DNA from: Campanula takesimana
Taxonomy: Eukaryota; Streptophyta; Magnoliopsida; Asterales; Campanulaceae
Length of the DNA stretch: 64,000 bases
Reading direction: 5' to 3'
Assembly (NCBI GenBank): GCA_026119855.1
Contig: JAOWBW010000598.1
Coordinates: 738,522-802,521 of the forward strand
Both the position numbers and the translations under genes were made by a program. Below the pieces are notes generated by a model. The model did not search any database. It saw only the letters and a list, made by a program, of their open reading frames with translations, and was not told the DNA's origin. Below, in pieces: positions 21,835 to 32,194 of this stretch (position 1 is its first letter; the number at the start of each line of letters is the position of its first letter).

Positions 21835-23032
21835 ATATATAGGATAAAAAAGGTGAAAACATTTATAGTGACACATGTCCTTATCTCATTAGTGTGCTAC
21901 GCTATCATGCAATGTTTAGTAGGAGTTTACCTATGTCCAGCAGAGATATTAGGGAGAAAATCTCTGCCATGCAGATAGAGTGGAACTTATGTTCGATGGG
22001 GGAATTATGTTCGTTGGAAGCCCACGGTAAGAACCACAGGGTCATACTCTGTCCTTTATAGATACGATGAACATCTCGAATTGATACACGTGTATGACCC
22101 TCTGAATAAGGCAGATGTACGGCGGGGGGGGGGGTGATATCCGGTTTGGTGGATTAGAGTGAGGAAACATGTTTGCTTTCCTTAATATACATTCTGGTCT
22201 CCTTGCGGTTATCTATATTGGTCAGTTTTTCTCAGTTTGAGTCCGGTCTTTAAGCATGGGCTCATCAGTAGCCCCTAATTCTTTAGTGCCATTATTCATG
22301 ATTGGAGTGTGAGTGAAAAAACTTGCTCTGGTTTCTTGATGGTGATATCCTTAGATCTTCTAATTGCTCTTCCATTGATACTTAGTTATTTTTACCTTTG
22401 AAAGGGCTTATTTTCTTTCATTTTCGCTTTCTCAATCTCTGAAACCTCTCTTTACTTTCTGGCAAGTTTTCTCTTCTACTCCAGCGGTTTAATAATCTTT
22501 TTCCCTCTATCACATATATTACCTTTTGTTTGGAGATTTTTGTTATCGAGAGGATTTCGAGCTGCAAGGTGATCTTTTGTAGCGCATTTAGTGGCGTGTT
22601 CGCGAGGATTTTAAAGAAAACCCTTGTATTCTCCGGTAATATTCCGGCGGCCTTCTTGTTTTCCACTTTTCCATGTAATATCTTCTTGTTTTCCCTGTAT
22701 TGAATTTGTGAGAGCAGTATATTTTGGAGGGGACAGATGACCGCTTGGTGCGGTCGCATAGGCAAGGTTATGCGATCGGATAGGCTTAGTTTTCCAAAGT
22801 TGTTCAATTTTCTGATTCCTTTAGTATATGGGTTTATTTTTCGAAACCTATACAAACAATGTTCCATACCAAAACTGATTGTATCACCATATTAACATAT
22901 TATAGTGTAAGATCCTGACTTGGAAGTACCCTCACACGTAGTCAATTATATTAAAGAACTGAGCTAATAATGTCTTGTGTTGTTTTGTTTCATTTATGTC
23001 TTTCTCAGTGCATTGTCTATTTGCATGATATC
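21835..23032. other. Non-coding interval, no gene seen
   Basis: AT-rich with a G-run near 22121-22132. The 149-residue minus-strand frame at 22418-22867 has a Lys/Arg/Ile-rich composition without recognisable domain, and is not called. Confidence 0.45.
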
Positions 23033-23956
23033 TAAAGGAAATCACTCCTTGATTATTATTGATAACACAATACATTATATACAACCTATGCCCATGATTT
23101 TCGGGATTGACTATTATCTCCATATATGATAAGGAGATCCTACTACTATATTTAAATGATATACATATCTCATTCTATTTACATGTCTATCTATTCCATA
23201 TTCTATCATACCCCCGCAGTCAAAGCGGGAGGAGGACGAATGCTTAGACTGTCCCGGAAGTCATCAAACAAAATGCGCGGAAGCCCTTTGGTAAAAATAT
23301 CAGCAAGTTGGTACCGGGATGGAACATGAAGTACCCGAACATGGCCTTTCTCCACTTTTTCTTGAACAAATAAAATGTCAAGCTCAATGTGCTTTGTCCG
23401 TTGATGCTGAATTGGTTTGCCCGGCAGGTAAATGGCACTAATGTTATCACAATAGACTAACGTAGCCTTTGAAAGTGGTAGATATAGTTCTAGGAGCAAA
23501 TTCTGAAGCCAACATGTCTCGGCCACAACATTGGCGACGCCTCTGTATATAGTCTGAGGTTCCATCCCAAAACTAATTGGCAATGGGAGGAGTGGCCCTG
23601 GATCTTTATATAGTCAGGCATTGTCTAGTTAAGTCCCGATATGGGATAATTGCTCCAACACGCCCCCTCACGCGTAGCCGAACTTTGGGCTTACGCGTGG
23701 ACATATAATTGGGTGACGTGGGACTAGATCATCGTGGGACGAACTTTGGGCTCGCACGTGTAATGGGATAGCTCTGATACCATAAAGGAAATCACTCCTT
23801 GATTATTATTGATAACACAATACATTATAAAACCTAGGCCCATGATTTTCGGGATTGACTATTATCTCCATATATGATAAGGAGATCCTACTACTATATT
23901 TAAATGATATACATATCTCATTCTATTTACATGTCTATCTATTCCATATTCTATCA
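23033..23956 (-). mobile_element. Complete short Ty1/copia derivative with TSD
   Basis: Two nearly identical LTRs (23033-23208, 176 bp; 23783-23956, 174 bp) bound a 574-bp interior. The element lies on the minus strand: the right LTR is followed inward by TGGTATCAGAGC, the Met-tRNA primer-binding site (complement of about 23771-23782), and the left LTR is preceded inward by a GCGGGGG purine tract. The flanking 5-mer ATATC is perfect on both sides (23028-23032, 23957-23961). The interior keeps only the C-terminal RNase H region of pol, so mobility must have relied on enzymes in trans. Confidence 0.92.
23206..23583 (-). pseudogene. Copia RNase H C-terminal fragment
   Basis: A 125-residue frame matches the end of copia polyproteins: VYCDNISAIYL (conserved D/N residues of RNase H), HQRTKHIELDILFVQEKV, and RYQLADIFTKGLP, a hallmark of the copia pol C terminus. 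It lacks gag, protease, integrase and reverse transcriptase. It sits inside the short LTR element and ends at its left LTR as in full-length elements. Confidence 0.88.
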
Positions 23957-24147
23957 ATATCATTTTGTGGTCTGCTTTCGGGAGTTTGATCCCCAACAGT
24001 AAATTTACGAGTTATGAATGAAAAATTAGCGTAAAATATTTTACTCTCTCAGACAACAAGTATCCTAATATTTTATTCCATTTTTAATAAAAATAATTTA
24101 TTTAGATTAACGAGAAAATTCTACCAAACGGAAATTAGGTAGGCACT
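23957..24147. other. Non-coding flank
   Basis: AT-rich sequence between the copia derivative and the LINE fragment; begins with the ATATC target duplication. No coding signal. Confidence 0.5.
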
Positions 24148-24470
24148 ATTTATGGCAGTGAATGTTAAGTCGTTCTACAGCGAACGTGGCGGAGATGCGT
24201 ATGCTACGATGGATGTGCAGACATACAAGAAGTGATCGATTGATGAATGAAGTGATCATGGGTAAAGTAGGATTTGCACCAATTGAGGATAAAATGAGGG
24301 AGAATCGTCTAAGGCGGTTTGGTCATGTGAGACGGAGACTGAGTGATGCACCGGTTAGGAGGCCTAAAGAGTGGAGAAATGATAAATTGGCGATAGGTAG
24401 GGGAAGACCCAAGCAAACTTGGATTAAGGTGATTGAAAATGATATGAGTTTACTTGGATTAAATTAAAAT
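24148..24470 (+). pseudogene. RTE-type LINE reverse transcriptase, C-terminal fragment
   Basis: The plus strand encodes the terminal part of an RTE-clade non-LTR retrotransposon ORF: MRMLRWMCRHTRSDR, then ENRLRRFGHVRRR and GRGRPKQTWIKVI. A TATGGCAGTGAATG segment just upstream would give the usual Tyr-Gly-Ser-Glu-Cys motif in another frame, so one frame shift separates them. The 5' part of the LINE is missing, as is typical of 5'-truncated insertion. Confidence 0.85.
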
Positions 24471-24539
24471 ATGGCGTTGTGGAGGGAAAAAACCCATGTA
24501 GGGAGTTGTTTTTTTTTATTTTTATTTTTTCCTTTAATA

Positions 24540-25362
24540 TATTAATCTGTTATCACTGTTTTTACGTTCCTTTCCCTTTTGAAAGGTCCTGTTTACTTAA
24601 GATTAACAGATTGGTTAAAACAAGTGAACAGCTAACTGGTTTGGGGAGTTAGCTGTTGAGATAAAAAGTGAGTAATTATGCAGCGGAAGATAATTAAGTT
24701 AAGAAACAAAAGAGACATTGTGCAGTGTGTGTTTAAGTGTAAAGACAAGAGAGTACACAAGGGTTTTAAAGTGGTTCAGAGGTTTAGTTCGTCTCTTACA
24801 TCCACCCCCACTGTAGTCAACAGTGAGATCAATCCACTATAATCCACTTACTTGATAAGCTTACAATGAATGATAAAGGCAAGTTCCTCGAACTCCCTCT
24901 TCTTAATTGTCACTACAATTAAGGAAGCCTTTTGACTAAGGCTTTAAAAGGAAAGAAAGAAAATACACAAGTGTGTTTACAGAATATTAGCTTGGCTGTT
25001 AGATGGGTTTAAAGGGGGTTGTAACTGGGTGCTAGATGGCACAAGATTTGCAAGGGTGTAATGCAAATGGATCTGTAATACAGATTTAATGTTCTTGGCG
25101 AGCAACAACGGTGGTTTTGGTTGTGTGTATATTGAAGAAAGGGTGTTTGATAATGTTCCAGTGTGTTTTCTTATATAGGATATGAATATATCCGTTGGGG
25201 GACAAGAAAACACAAGGGGAACATGTTTGCAGAAGGTAAGTCTTTGACTGGGTAAAGTAGTGTTGACTGAATACTTTATTTCTTTATGCAGGATGTCCAT
25301 GCTGGAGGTGCTGGTGGAGATTTGTAGGCTTGATTAATTACATAGTTATTTTGTGCTAAAAT
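24540..25362. other. Non-coding interval, no gene seen
   Basis: No supported frame. The sequence from about 24650 to 24860 (CAGCGGAAGATAATTAAG, then GTGGTTCAGAGG and a TCCACCCCCACTG segment) resembles LTR-type sequence but has no partner in the window. The frame at 24977-25300 has no recognisable content. Confidence 0.35.
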
Positions 25363-25576
25363 TGTTGGGTTTCTTTGACTCATGCGCAGCGGAATATAGC
25401 AATTAAAATTTTAAGAAACCCAAAGCCATAGAAAAGTTCATAGCCATCAAGGGTTAGTTATTCCTCTATTCATCTTGTTGTATTTGATTTAATCATATGA
25501 ACGGATCCATGGCTTTTGGGTTTCTTAAAATTTTAATTACTATATTCCGCTGCGCATGAGTCAAAGAAACCCAACA
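25363..25576 (+). mobile_element. LTR with 66-bp inverted arms, and primer-binding site
   Basis: Begins TGTTGGGTTTCTTTGACTC and ends GAGTCAAAGAAACCCAACA, followed after one base by TGGTATCAGAGCC (25578-25590), the Met-tRNA primer-binding site. It thus looks like the 5' LTR of a plus-strand copia-type element. The first about 66 bases and last about 66 bases are inverted copies with one substitution and one indel, so the whole 214-bp LTR can fold into one long hairpin. The rest of the element runs towards the assembly gap and no 3' LTR is present. Confidence 0.75.
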
Positions 25577-26805
25577 GTGGTATCAGAGCCCGGTTCATGT
25601 TGATTAATTCAATACTTGGATCATGTTATGTGTATATCAATTGTTTATGTGCCTTGCATGATATGAATATTGGAATATATGATGCTTATGTGTTTTTGTG
25701 ATTTTATGTGGTTTATTGTTTTACAACTTTAATCGCACGATTCAATCGCAATAAAAATTATGGTGGATTCTGAATTATTTCGATTATTGATTTTTGATTA
25801 GTTCAAAGCTTTAATAATCGGGGAAAAATAATTTTGAGACAAAAATTTCGAACTTGAAAATTTTATACCATTCTGACAATCAGGCGCCCGCCCGCGCTGG
25901 ACCAGGCGCGCGCGCGCTGCAGGCGCCCGCTCGCTGGAAACCAGGCGCGCGCTCGCTAGGCCACAATGTTCTGATTCTTGTTGAAATCTGATTCTGGAAT
26001 TTTTCAATAAATTCGACAAAAACCAGTAACAGAACCAGTCCAGACTTGCTGATCTGGAATGGGTTTTGGGTAGTTGGTTTGTGTGTGGATTTTGGGGTTT
26101 GATTTTCCTATTTGTTTTAGTCTTGTGATTCCTAGATTGGTTCAAGTTTTGGATGGCTAATCTGCGTTCATCGAGCTTGTGTTTCCCAAAATTGATCGCA
26201 ATCAAAGTTTCAAAGATAAAACGAAGTTAGAATTATGAAGAGTTCATAATTGCTAAAATTGAGAAACAAGTTCTTGATTCAAAGTTTGGAGATCCATGTG
26301 GAATTGTGAATGCAATTGGCCTACGTTCATCGAGACCATCTATTGCTTAGTTTCGGCCACATGGACTACTTTCTTGGTTTCTTGAATTAGTGTGGGATTG
26401 TGGTTGCCTAATGGCTTAGTTCGACCGCACTTCTTGTTGTCTTGATTTGGAGATAATAACCGAAGTTGAAATAGTCTCATCCTCATAATTATAGATAAAC
26501 TAATGACACATAAATATCATGCTTAAATTAATGGAGATTAATTTAGTGACTAAACTTGATGTGTAACATGTTTATATTATGTGCTCATAAATGTGTTATA
26601 TGCTATATGTGATTAACCTTCAAAGAAAGTTTTAAGTCCTTCTTTGCCATGCCATGATTAAAACACTTGTTTATATATGGGTGATTTTGATGTGGGTTCG
26701 CCTCCGCGAAGTGCATTGATTTTATTCATGTATGAGCAAGATGAGGTTCATTAATTTAATGTGGGCTTGCCTCCGCAAGGTGCATTAAATTGAATGGTTC
26801 CTATG
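25577..26805 (+). other. Probable leader of the copia-type element, non-coding
   Basis: Downstream of the primer-binding site there is no gag frame before the gap. The stretch holds a GC-rich repeat at 25884-25962 (four CAGGCGCSCGC... units of 17-22 bp) and two copies of GTGGGyTyGCCTCCGCrArGTGCATT at about 26692 and 26761. The frame at 25798-26205 translates the GC repeat and is not called. Confidence 0.4.
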
Positions 26806-26905
26806 NNNNNNNNNNNNNNNNNNNNNNNNNNNNNNNNNNNNNNNNNNNNNNNNNNNNNNNNNNNNNNNNNNNNNNNNNNNNNNNNNNNNNNNNNNNNNNN
26901 NNNNN
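26806..26905. other. Assembly gap, 100 N
   Basis: Exactly 100 N, the conventional placeholder for a gap of unknown size. The 3' LTR expected for the minus-strand Tat element and the interior of the copia-type element are both missing here, so the real gap may be several kilobases. Confidence 0.98.
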
Positions 26906-27097
26906 CTGGGTTTTTGACTTTTCGAACCTTGCTTTTGGCTAGGGGGACGGGGAGACAAACCCCTTTTGGAATACTGATGATTTAGGCCGAGTTTTTGGGA
27001 GGTTATAAAAGGGGAGGGGGAGCTCTTCTTATTTCTCACACCAACCAACTTCTCCTTCTTTCCTGCTTTGCATCCTTTAGCTCATTTCCCTTCTAAA

Positions 27098-28503
27098 ATG
27101 GCTAATCTTGGCCAAAACCCTGGTTAACATCGAAGAATACCGGGTAGGACTCGACTGCTGGGTGAATTCATACCCAAAAATGTACGAGCGTGCTAGAAGA
27201 AAACTATCATTTCAAGTTGCTCTTTACTCTGAGGAAAGCTTCCCATTCAGTGGGAGATGATCCGCGGTGCTTGGTTTTGGGTAAACCCGGACCCACTTGT
27301 TCAATTTCAATCAAGACGAAAACTGTGTCCCACCTTTGAGGAATTCTGCGCCATTGCAGGCAATACCATTTACGGTGAGGCCATGGTTCCCACTTCCCAC
27401 AGGACACCTGCTCGGTGGTCATTGAAACCTTCGGCTTTGATATTGACTTCTCAAGGGTTCTCCTTCATGGGACCCACCTTGACATTACTTGCTTCCCCGA
27501 ACTCTTTGGCGAGGCTGACCCTCATAACCCGGTGTACTCCGACCGTAGGGACTTTGCCTTGGTTATGTGTCTATTTGCAGAGATGTTTTTCGTTTCTTAC
27601 GATGGCTTCATCGACTCAAGGATGGTGGACATCGTTGATTCTTGCAAGCGTGGTACCGGCAACGTGATGACTGTCCTCTTGGCTGAGACTTGCATGGGCT
27701 GGACGGCTACTATCCCAGAGGTGATGCTTTCACGTCGGGCAGCCCCATTCTATGCAGATCTGGCTTCAGGAGCATCTCAAGATCATTCGGCCGGTGTCGA
27801 ATCCAGACTATACCCTTCTATGCTTCCAAGGCGAGGTTATACAGGCAAAACTGCACTACCGTTAAGGAGTGGGTTGGACACTTTTGGCGGATCACATCGG
27901 CAGACATCACGTGGGTGCCTCCGTATTGGGGTTTGAGCAGGTATCTCATTACGAGTGCGGGTCATTCCTTCATCTGGCTGGCTGGGCTTCGCTCCACCAC
28001 TTTTACTTGGGCCAACGGGTGGCTCGCCAGTTCGGACAAGTCCAGGGATCCCCTTTTCTGACCTTCCCATCACAGATAATTTGCCGGTGAGTACCAACAT
28101 ATGCAACTTGATCAAAGAGGTTTGGTATCAGAATGGTGAAACACATCGGTCGAGGCAGGCGCCGGGGTGAAGGGGACACATTTTATGAACCCCTTTGGAA
28201 TATCTTGAGTGGTTGGGCCCTCAAATTGCTGAAGAAACCGCTACCACTGCAGCTTTGGTACTGGAGCTCGTAGGTCCAGAAATTCTGTCTGAGGATTACT
28301 ATTCCCAGTAAACAGGGCCGACAGTTTTCCAGAATCAGATTGGCGGGAGTCAACCACGCAGCGGTCATCGATCCGGACGCCGCAGAAATGATCGGGGCTC
28401 AACTTCAAGGAACACCCAGCCTGACGCAACGAACTCTGAGAATCAAAGGGGAGAAAGCTCGACGGGTCCTTATCCGAACGTGTTCGATCGTCTCAGTCCC
28501 TGA
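27098..28503 (+). pseudogene. Antisense PMD-like (DUF7745-type) pseudogene in the minus-strand Tat element
   Basis: A TATA box (27004-27010) is followed by an ATG at 27098 and by a succession of plus-strand frames encoding one protein: EMIRGAWFWVNPDPLVQF, CPTFEEFCAI, then a long frame (27415-27936) with RRDFALVMCLFAEMFFVSYD and VLLAETCMGW, and KEWVGHFWRITSADITWVPP. This layout matches the plant-mobile-domain-like family often labelled DUF7745. It reads opposite to the retrotransposon genes and sits between integrase and the lost 3' LTR, as in the young element at 45217. Frame shifts near 27121, 27240, 27410 and 27730 inactivate it. The end position is approximate. Family PMD proteins (MAIN, MAIL1) act in silencing and development; the role of element-borne copies is unknown. 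Confidence 0.65.
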
Positions 28504-28671
28504 ATAAAGTTTCAGTTATTTTCGCTTTAATCCTTGGTTGCCACGCCAAGATGATGTGTTTTTATTTCAAAGTTTGTTGTGTTTGTTTTGCCTTTTGAAT
28601 GTAATGTTTGCAAGTTCAACGTGGGGAATAAAAATCTTTCTTTACTTTTAATGACCGGACCCGAAGGTTGC

Positions 28672-28705
28672 CTACGTTCCTCTTTAGAGGCTCAGGTCAA
28701 CGTAG
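28672..28705 (-). ncRNA. Conserved CTACG/CGTAG stem-loop, copy 1
   Basis: On the minus strand, 140 bases after the integrase stop: CTACG, TTGACCTGAG, inner stem CCTCT/AGAGG, AACGTAG, GCAAC. One of seven copies in the window with constant outer arms and a varying inner stem. A structural RNA element of the retrotransposon transcript is inferred. Confidence 0.5.
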
Positions 28706-28846
28706 TTCGCACAGTTACATGAAATTTTGCGCGCCTCCTGTTTTCACCTAGAACTGCCCTTTCGGGTTTTCACCTCTAGTGGGGCTGTCTTTTGCGTTTT
28801 TTTTTTTTTTTACAGACTCGATAGGAAACACAAATCTCTGCGTCTT

Positions 28847-30346
28847 CTACGCATAATACTTCTTCAATTTGCTGAGGTTGCAGGGGCGAACAAGGTCTTC
28901 TCCAAATTCAGTTTGCAGGAACACGGCTCCACCAGACTGTATCTTCTTGACAATGTAGGGGCCCAACCACGGAGACTTCCATTTCCCTTGGGGGTCGACA
29001 TAACTTGTGGCTTTTCTCGCAGCACAAAGATCTTCCATTTTGATATTGCGGTCTTTCACTTTCTTGTTAAATGCTCTGGTAATTCTGCGCTGGTACGCAC
29101 GATTGTGCTCAAGGGCCAACAACCGCTTTTCATCGAGCAATGCTAACTCTTCATGGAGACTTTGTAAACCAATCAACTTCAGACACTTGATTCTCAAGTA
29201 GCACTCTCATAGAGGGGATTTTCAAGCTCAATCGGGAGAACTGCTTCCATGCCATATGCAAGTGAATAAGGAGTAGCCCCAGTCGGTGTCCGAACAGATG
29301 TGCGGTATCCCCCACAAGGCTAAAGGCAGCTTCTCGGACCAATCTTTTCCAGTGATAGCCATCTTTCTAATGATGTTCTCCAGGGTTTTGTTCGCCGCTT
29401 CTACCGCTCCATTGGCTTGGGGTCGATAGGGGGATGACTTGTGTCTGACCACCCGGAATTCGTCAAGCAATCGGTTGACTTCCCCTTCAAAGTGAGTTCC
29501 ATTATCTGAGATCATCTTATAAGGGACCCCATATCTGTAGAAAATGTTGGTACGAATGAACTCGGCTACCTTCTTGGCATTCAAAACTTTGTAAGCAGCG
29601 GCCTCAACCCACTTGGTGAAGTAATCGATAGCTACGAGCACGTATTCTTGCCCACCCGAACCTTTCGGTTTGACCTGACCAATAACATCTATCCCCCATG
29701 TGGAGAAAGGCCAAGGAGCAGTTGATTGATAAAGAACGTGTGGCGGCAGATGTTGTAGACTAGCGTACCGCTGACACTGATCACAGGTTCGCACTTTCAT
29801 CATACAATCCTTTTCCATCGTGGTCCAGTAGTACCCTTGCCTCACTATCTTCTTAGCGAGCATGTGCCCATTCATGTGGGGTCCACACAGTCCCCCATGG
29901 ATTTCATCCATGATTCTATTCGCCTCAGTCTTATCTACACAGAGCAAATTTGGTCCGTGATGATACCTTTTGTACAACTGATCTCCGGAAATCACAAATT
30001 GGGAGGCCCATCTGCGCATTGCAATCCTTGCCCTTTTGTCCCTTTCTGGAGGGTAGGTCCCATTCCTGAGCACATTCCATACGTCTGTATACCACGGCTC
30101 TTCATTCTCTTCGCTTTCTAGCTCAATATCCAGGCAGTAGGCTGGGATTGATCTCTTACTAACCACAAACGGCTTTACCATAACATCTGCAGGGAATTCC
30201 ATGATGGAGGCTAGGGTAGCCAATGCATCTGCGAATCTGTTTCGGTCCCTTGGGAGATAATGGAATGAGATATCTGAGAAGCGTTCTGTGAGCGCTACCG
30301 TCGTCGAATATGATACTGCTGTAGTCTTGGATCCAGGATTTTCCAT
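28847..30346 (-). pseudogene. Integrase of the minus-strand Tat element, frame-shifted
   Basis: The frame at 29228-30346 carries the end of the second RNase H (PRDRNRFADALATLAS), the HHCC zinc-binding motif (HGGLCGPHMNGH to CDQCQ) and the catalytic core with WGIDVIG, MISDNGTHF and GAVEAANKTLE, the three acidic residues of the DDE triad being present. The frame shifts near 29300 and again near 29180; the C-terminal part (28847-29197) ends NLSKLKKYYA. No chromodomain follows, as expected for Tat. Integrase would insert the cDNA; this copy is not translatable in one piece. Confidence 0.88.
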
Positions 30347-30687
30347 TTTCCCTCGACCTGATTGATGATCAAGGCGGAGTCCCCGAACACTTCAATTTCT
30401 TTGACCCCTCGATTTAATGCTTCTCCCAGGCCGGCGATGCAAGCCTCATACTCTGCTGTGTTATTCGAACAGTCGAAGTCTAACCAGATAGCAATGGGCG
30501 TGTGCGCATCACTTGGATCAATGAGCAAGATTCCAATTCCGAAACCTCTCTTGTTGGCAGCCTCATCAAAGAAGAGTTGCCACTTATTCTCCGAACAATC
30601 AACAGTGTAGATCCCTTCATCGGGAAACTGAGCTTCTGGTCCGGGCTCAAGATCAAGAGCCAAATCTGCAAGCTGGTCTGCTATCAC
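30295..30687 (-). pseudogene. Archaeal-type RNase H of the minus-strand Tat element
   Basis: A 130-residue frame with WQLFFDEAANKRGFGIG, AEYEACIAGLGEAL and VFGDSALIINQ, giving the Asp/Glu/Asp active-site pattern of the extra RNase H found in Tat-lineage elements. It is cut from the integrase frame by a shift near 30320 and from the preceding RNase H by one near 30690. Confidence 0.85.
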
Positions 30688-31510
30688 CCTTCCTTTAATG
30701 GACTTAGGCGTTGGTAAGTCATATCAAACTCGCTTAAGAGAAAAGCCCACTTGGCCACTCGATTGGACATGGTTGGCCTTTCGAGGATGTACTTCACTGG
30801 ATCCATTCGGGATATAATCTGGACAGGTAAGGATTGCAGATAAATTTTTAATCGCTGCGAGACCCAAGCCAAACCGGTACATGCCTTTTCCAACGCTGAG
30901 TAGTTCAATTCACTCCCTTGTAGCTTTCTGCTAACAAAATAGATGGCACTTTCCACCCAGGAGTCCTCTTTTTCTTGTGCAAGCATTGCTCCTACTGCAG
31001 TATAGTAACTGTTAGGTACAGTCGTAAGGGTTTGTACGAATGAGGTGGCGCCAAGACCGGTAGGCTTGTCAAGTATTCTTTGACCTTTTCAAAAGCAATC
31101 TGGCATTCTTCATCCCATGATCGATCGGTGTCCTTTTTTAGGAGCTTAAAGAGAGGTTCACACATCATGGTTAACTGCCGTATGAATCTGCTAATGTATT
31201 GATTCCTTCCCAAGAAACCTTTCACCTCTTTTTGAGTTCGAGGTTGAGGAATTTCTGTGATGGCCTTTATTTTGTCGGGGTCGACTTCAATCCCTTTTTC
31301 AGTTACCAAGAAACCTAAGACTTTGCCTCGGACAGTACCGAATGTGCATTTAGCAGGATTCAATTTCATGTGGTACTTCCACAACCTTTCGAAGAACTTT
31401 CTGAGGTCAATCAGATGCTTAGCGCCTTCTTCAACTGAGTGCACAATCATGTCATCCACGTAGATTTCAAGCTCTTTGTGGATCATGCCATGAAAAAGGG
31501 TCGTAGCACC
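30684..31510 (-). pseudogene. Reverse transcriptase C-terminal part and first RNase H
   Basis: The frame at 30992-31486 contains EIYVDDMIVHS, the catalytic YVDD box of reverse transcriptase, followed by the thumb region (KVLGFLVTEKGIEVDPDKI). The next frame (30684-30986) has SAIYFVSRKLQGSELNYSALEK of the Ty3-type RNase H. A frame shift near 30990 separates them. Confidence 0.87.
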
Positions 31511-32194
31511 TCATTGATAAGTGGTTCCGGCATTTTTAAGACCGAAAGGCATCACAGTATAGCAGAACGTCCCCCACGGGGTGATGAAGGAAGTTTTCTC
31601 TTGATCTTCTACTGCCATCTTAATTTGGTTATAACCCGCCATTCCATCAACGAACGACTTCACTTTGCGCATTGCAACCGAGTCCACCAAAATGTCAATT
31701 TTTGGTAACGGGAAATCATCCTTCGGGCAAGCCTTGTTGAGGTCTCTAAAATCAACACATATCCGGACTTTGCCGTTCCCCTTTTCAACTGTGACCATAT
31801 TGGACAACCATTGGGGATACTCCACAACTCGGATGAAGCCTACTTGTAGCAGCCTCTCGATCTCCTCTTTAACCTGAAGGGCCCACTGCGGCTTGATTTT
31901 GCGTAGTTTCTGCTTGACCGGTTTGGCGTCAGGAAAGGTAGGAATTCGGTGTTCCACGATCGTCGGATCTAACCCTGGCATGTCTTCATACGACCAGGCA
32001 AACACATCAACAAATTCTTTGAGTAAACTGATCAGCTGTTCCCTGTCATCCCCTTGCATGAAGCTCCCGATCTTCATTTCTTTGACTTCTTCATTCAGCC
32101 CCAGATTGATGGTAGACAGATTGTCCCCACAGGCTTCTAATTTTCGTTCCCACGCTGTTTTGCTAACCTGTTTAACTCGATTAAATAGTCTTTT
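31511..32194 (-). pseudogene. Reverse transcriptase N-terminal part
   Basis: Contains EHRIPTFPDAKPVKQKLR, VDFRDLNKACPKDDFPLP, AGYNQIKM and TPWGTFCYTVMPFGLKNA, the finger and palm motifs of Ty3/gypsy RT. It ends at an in-frame TGA (31511-31513) directly after Thr-Tyr-Gln where an Arg is usual, a CGA-to-TGA type change. The frame is the same as that of gag-pro upstream, from which it is parted by the TGA at 32195-32197. Confidence 0.87.

Noticed and set aside
22418..22867. 149-residue minus-strand frame
   Set aside because: No domain, no codon structure and no context; chance opening in AT-rich DNA.
25798..26205. 135-residue minus-strand frame
   Set aside because: Its most striking part is the translated GC-rich repeat in a retrotransposon leader.
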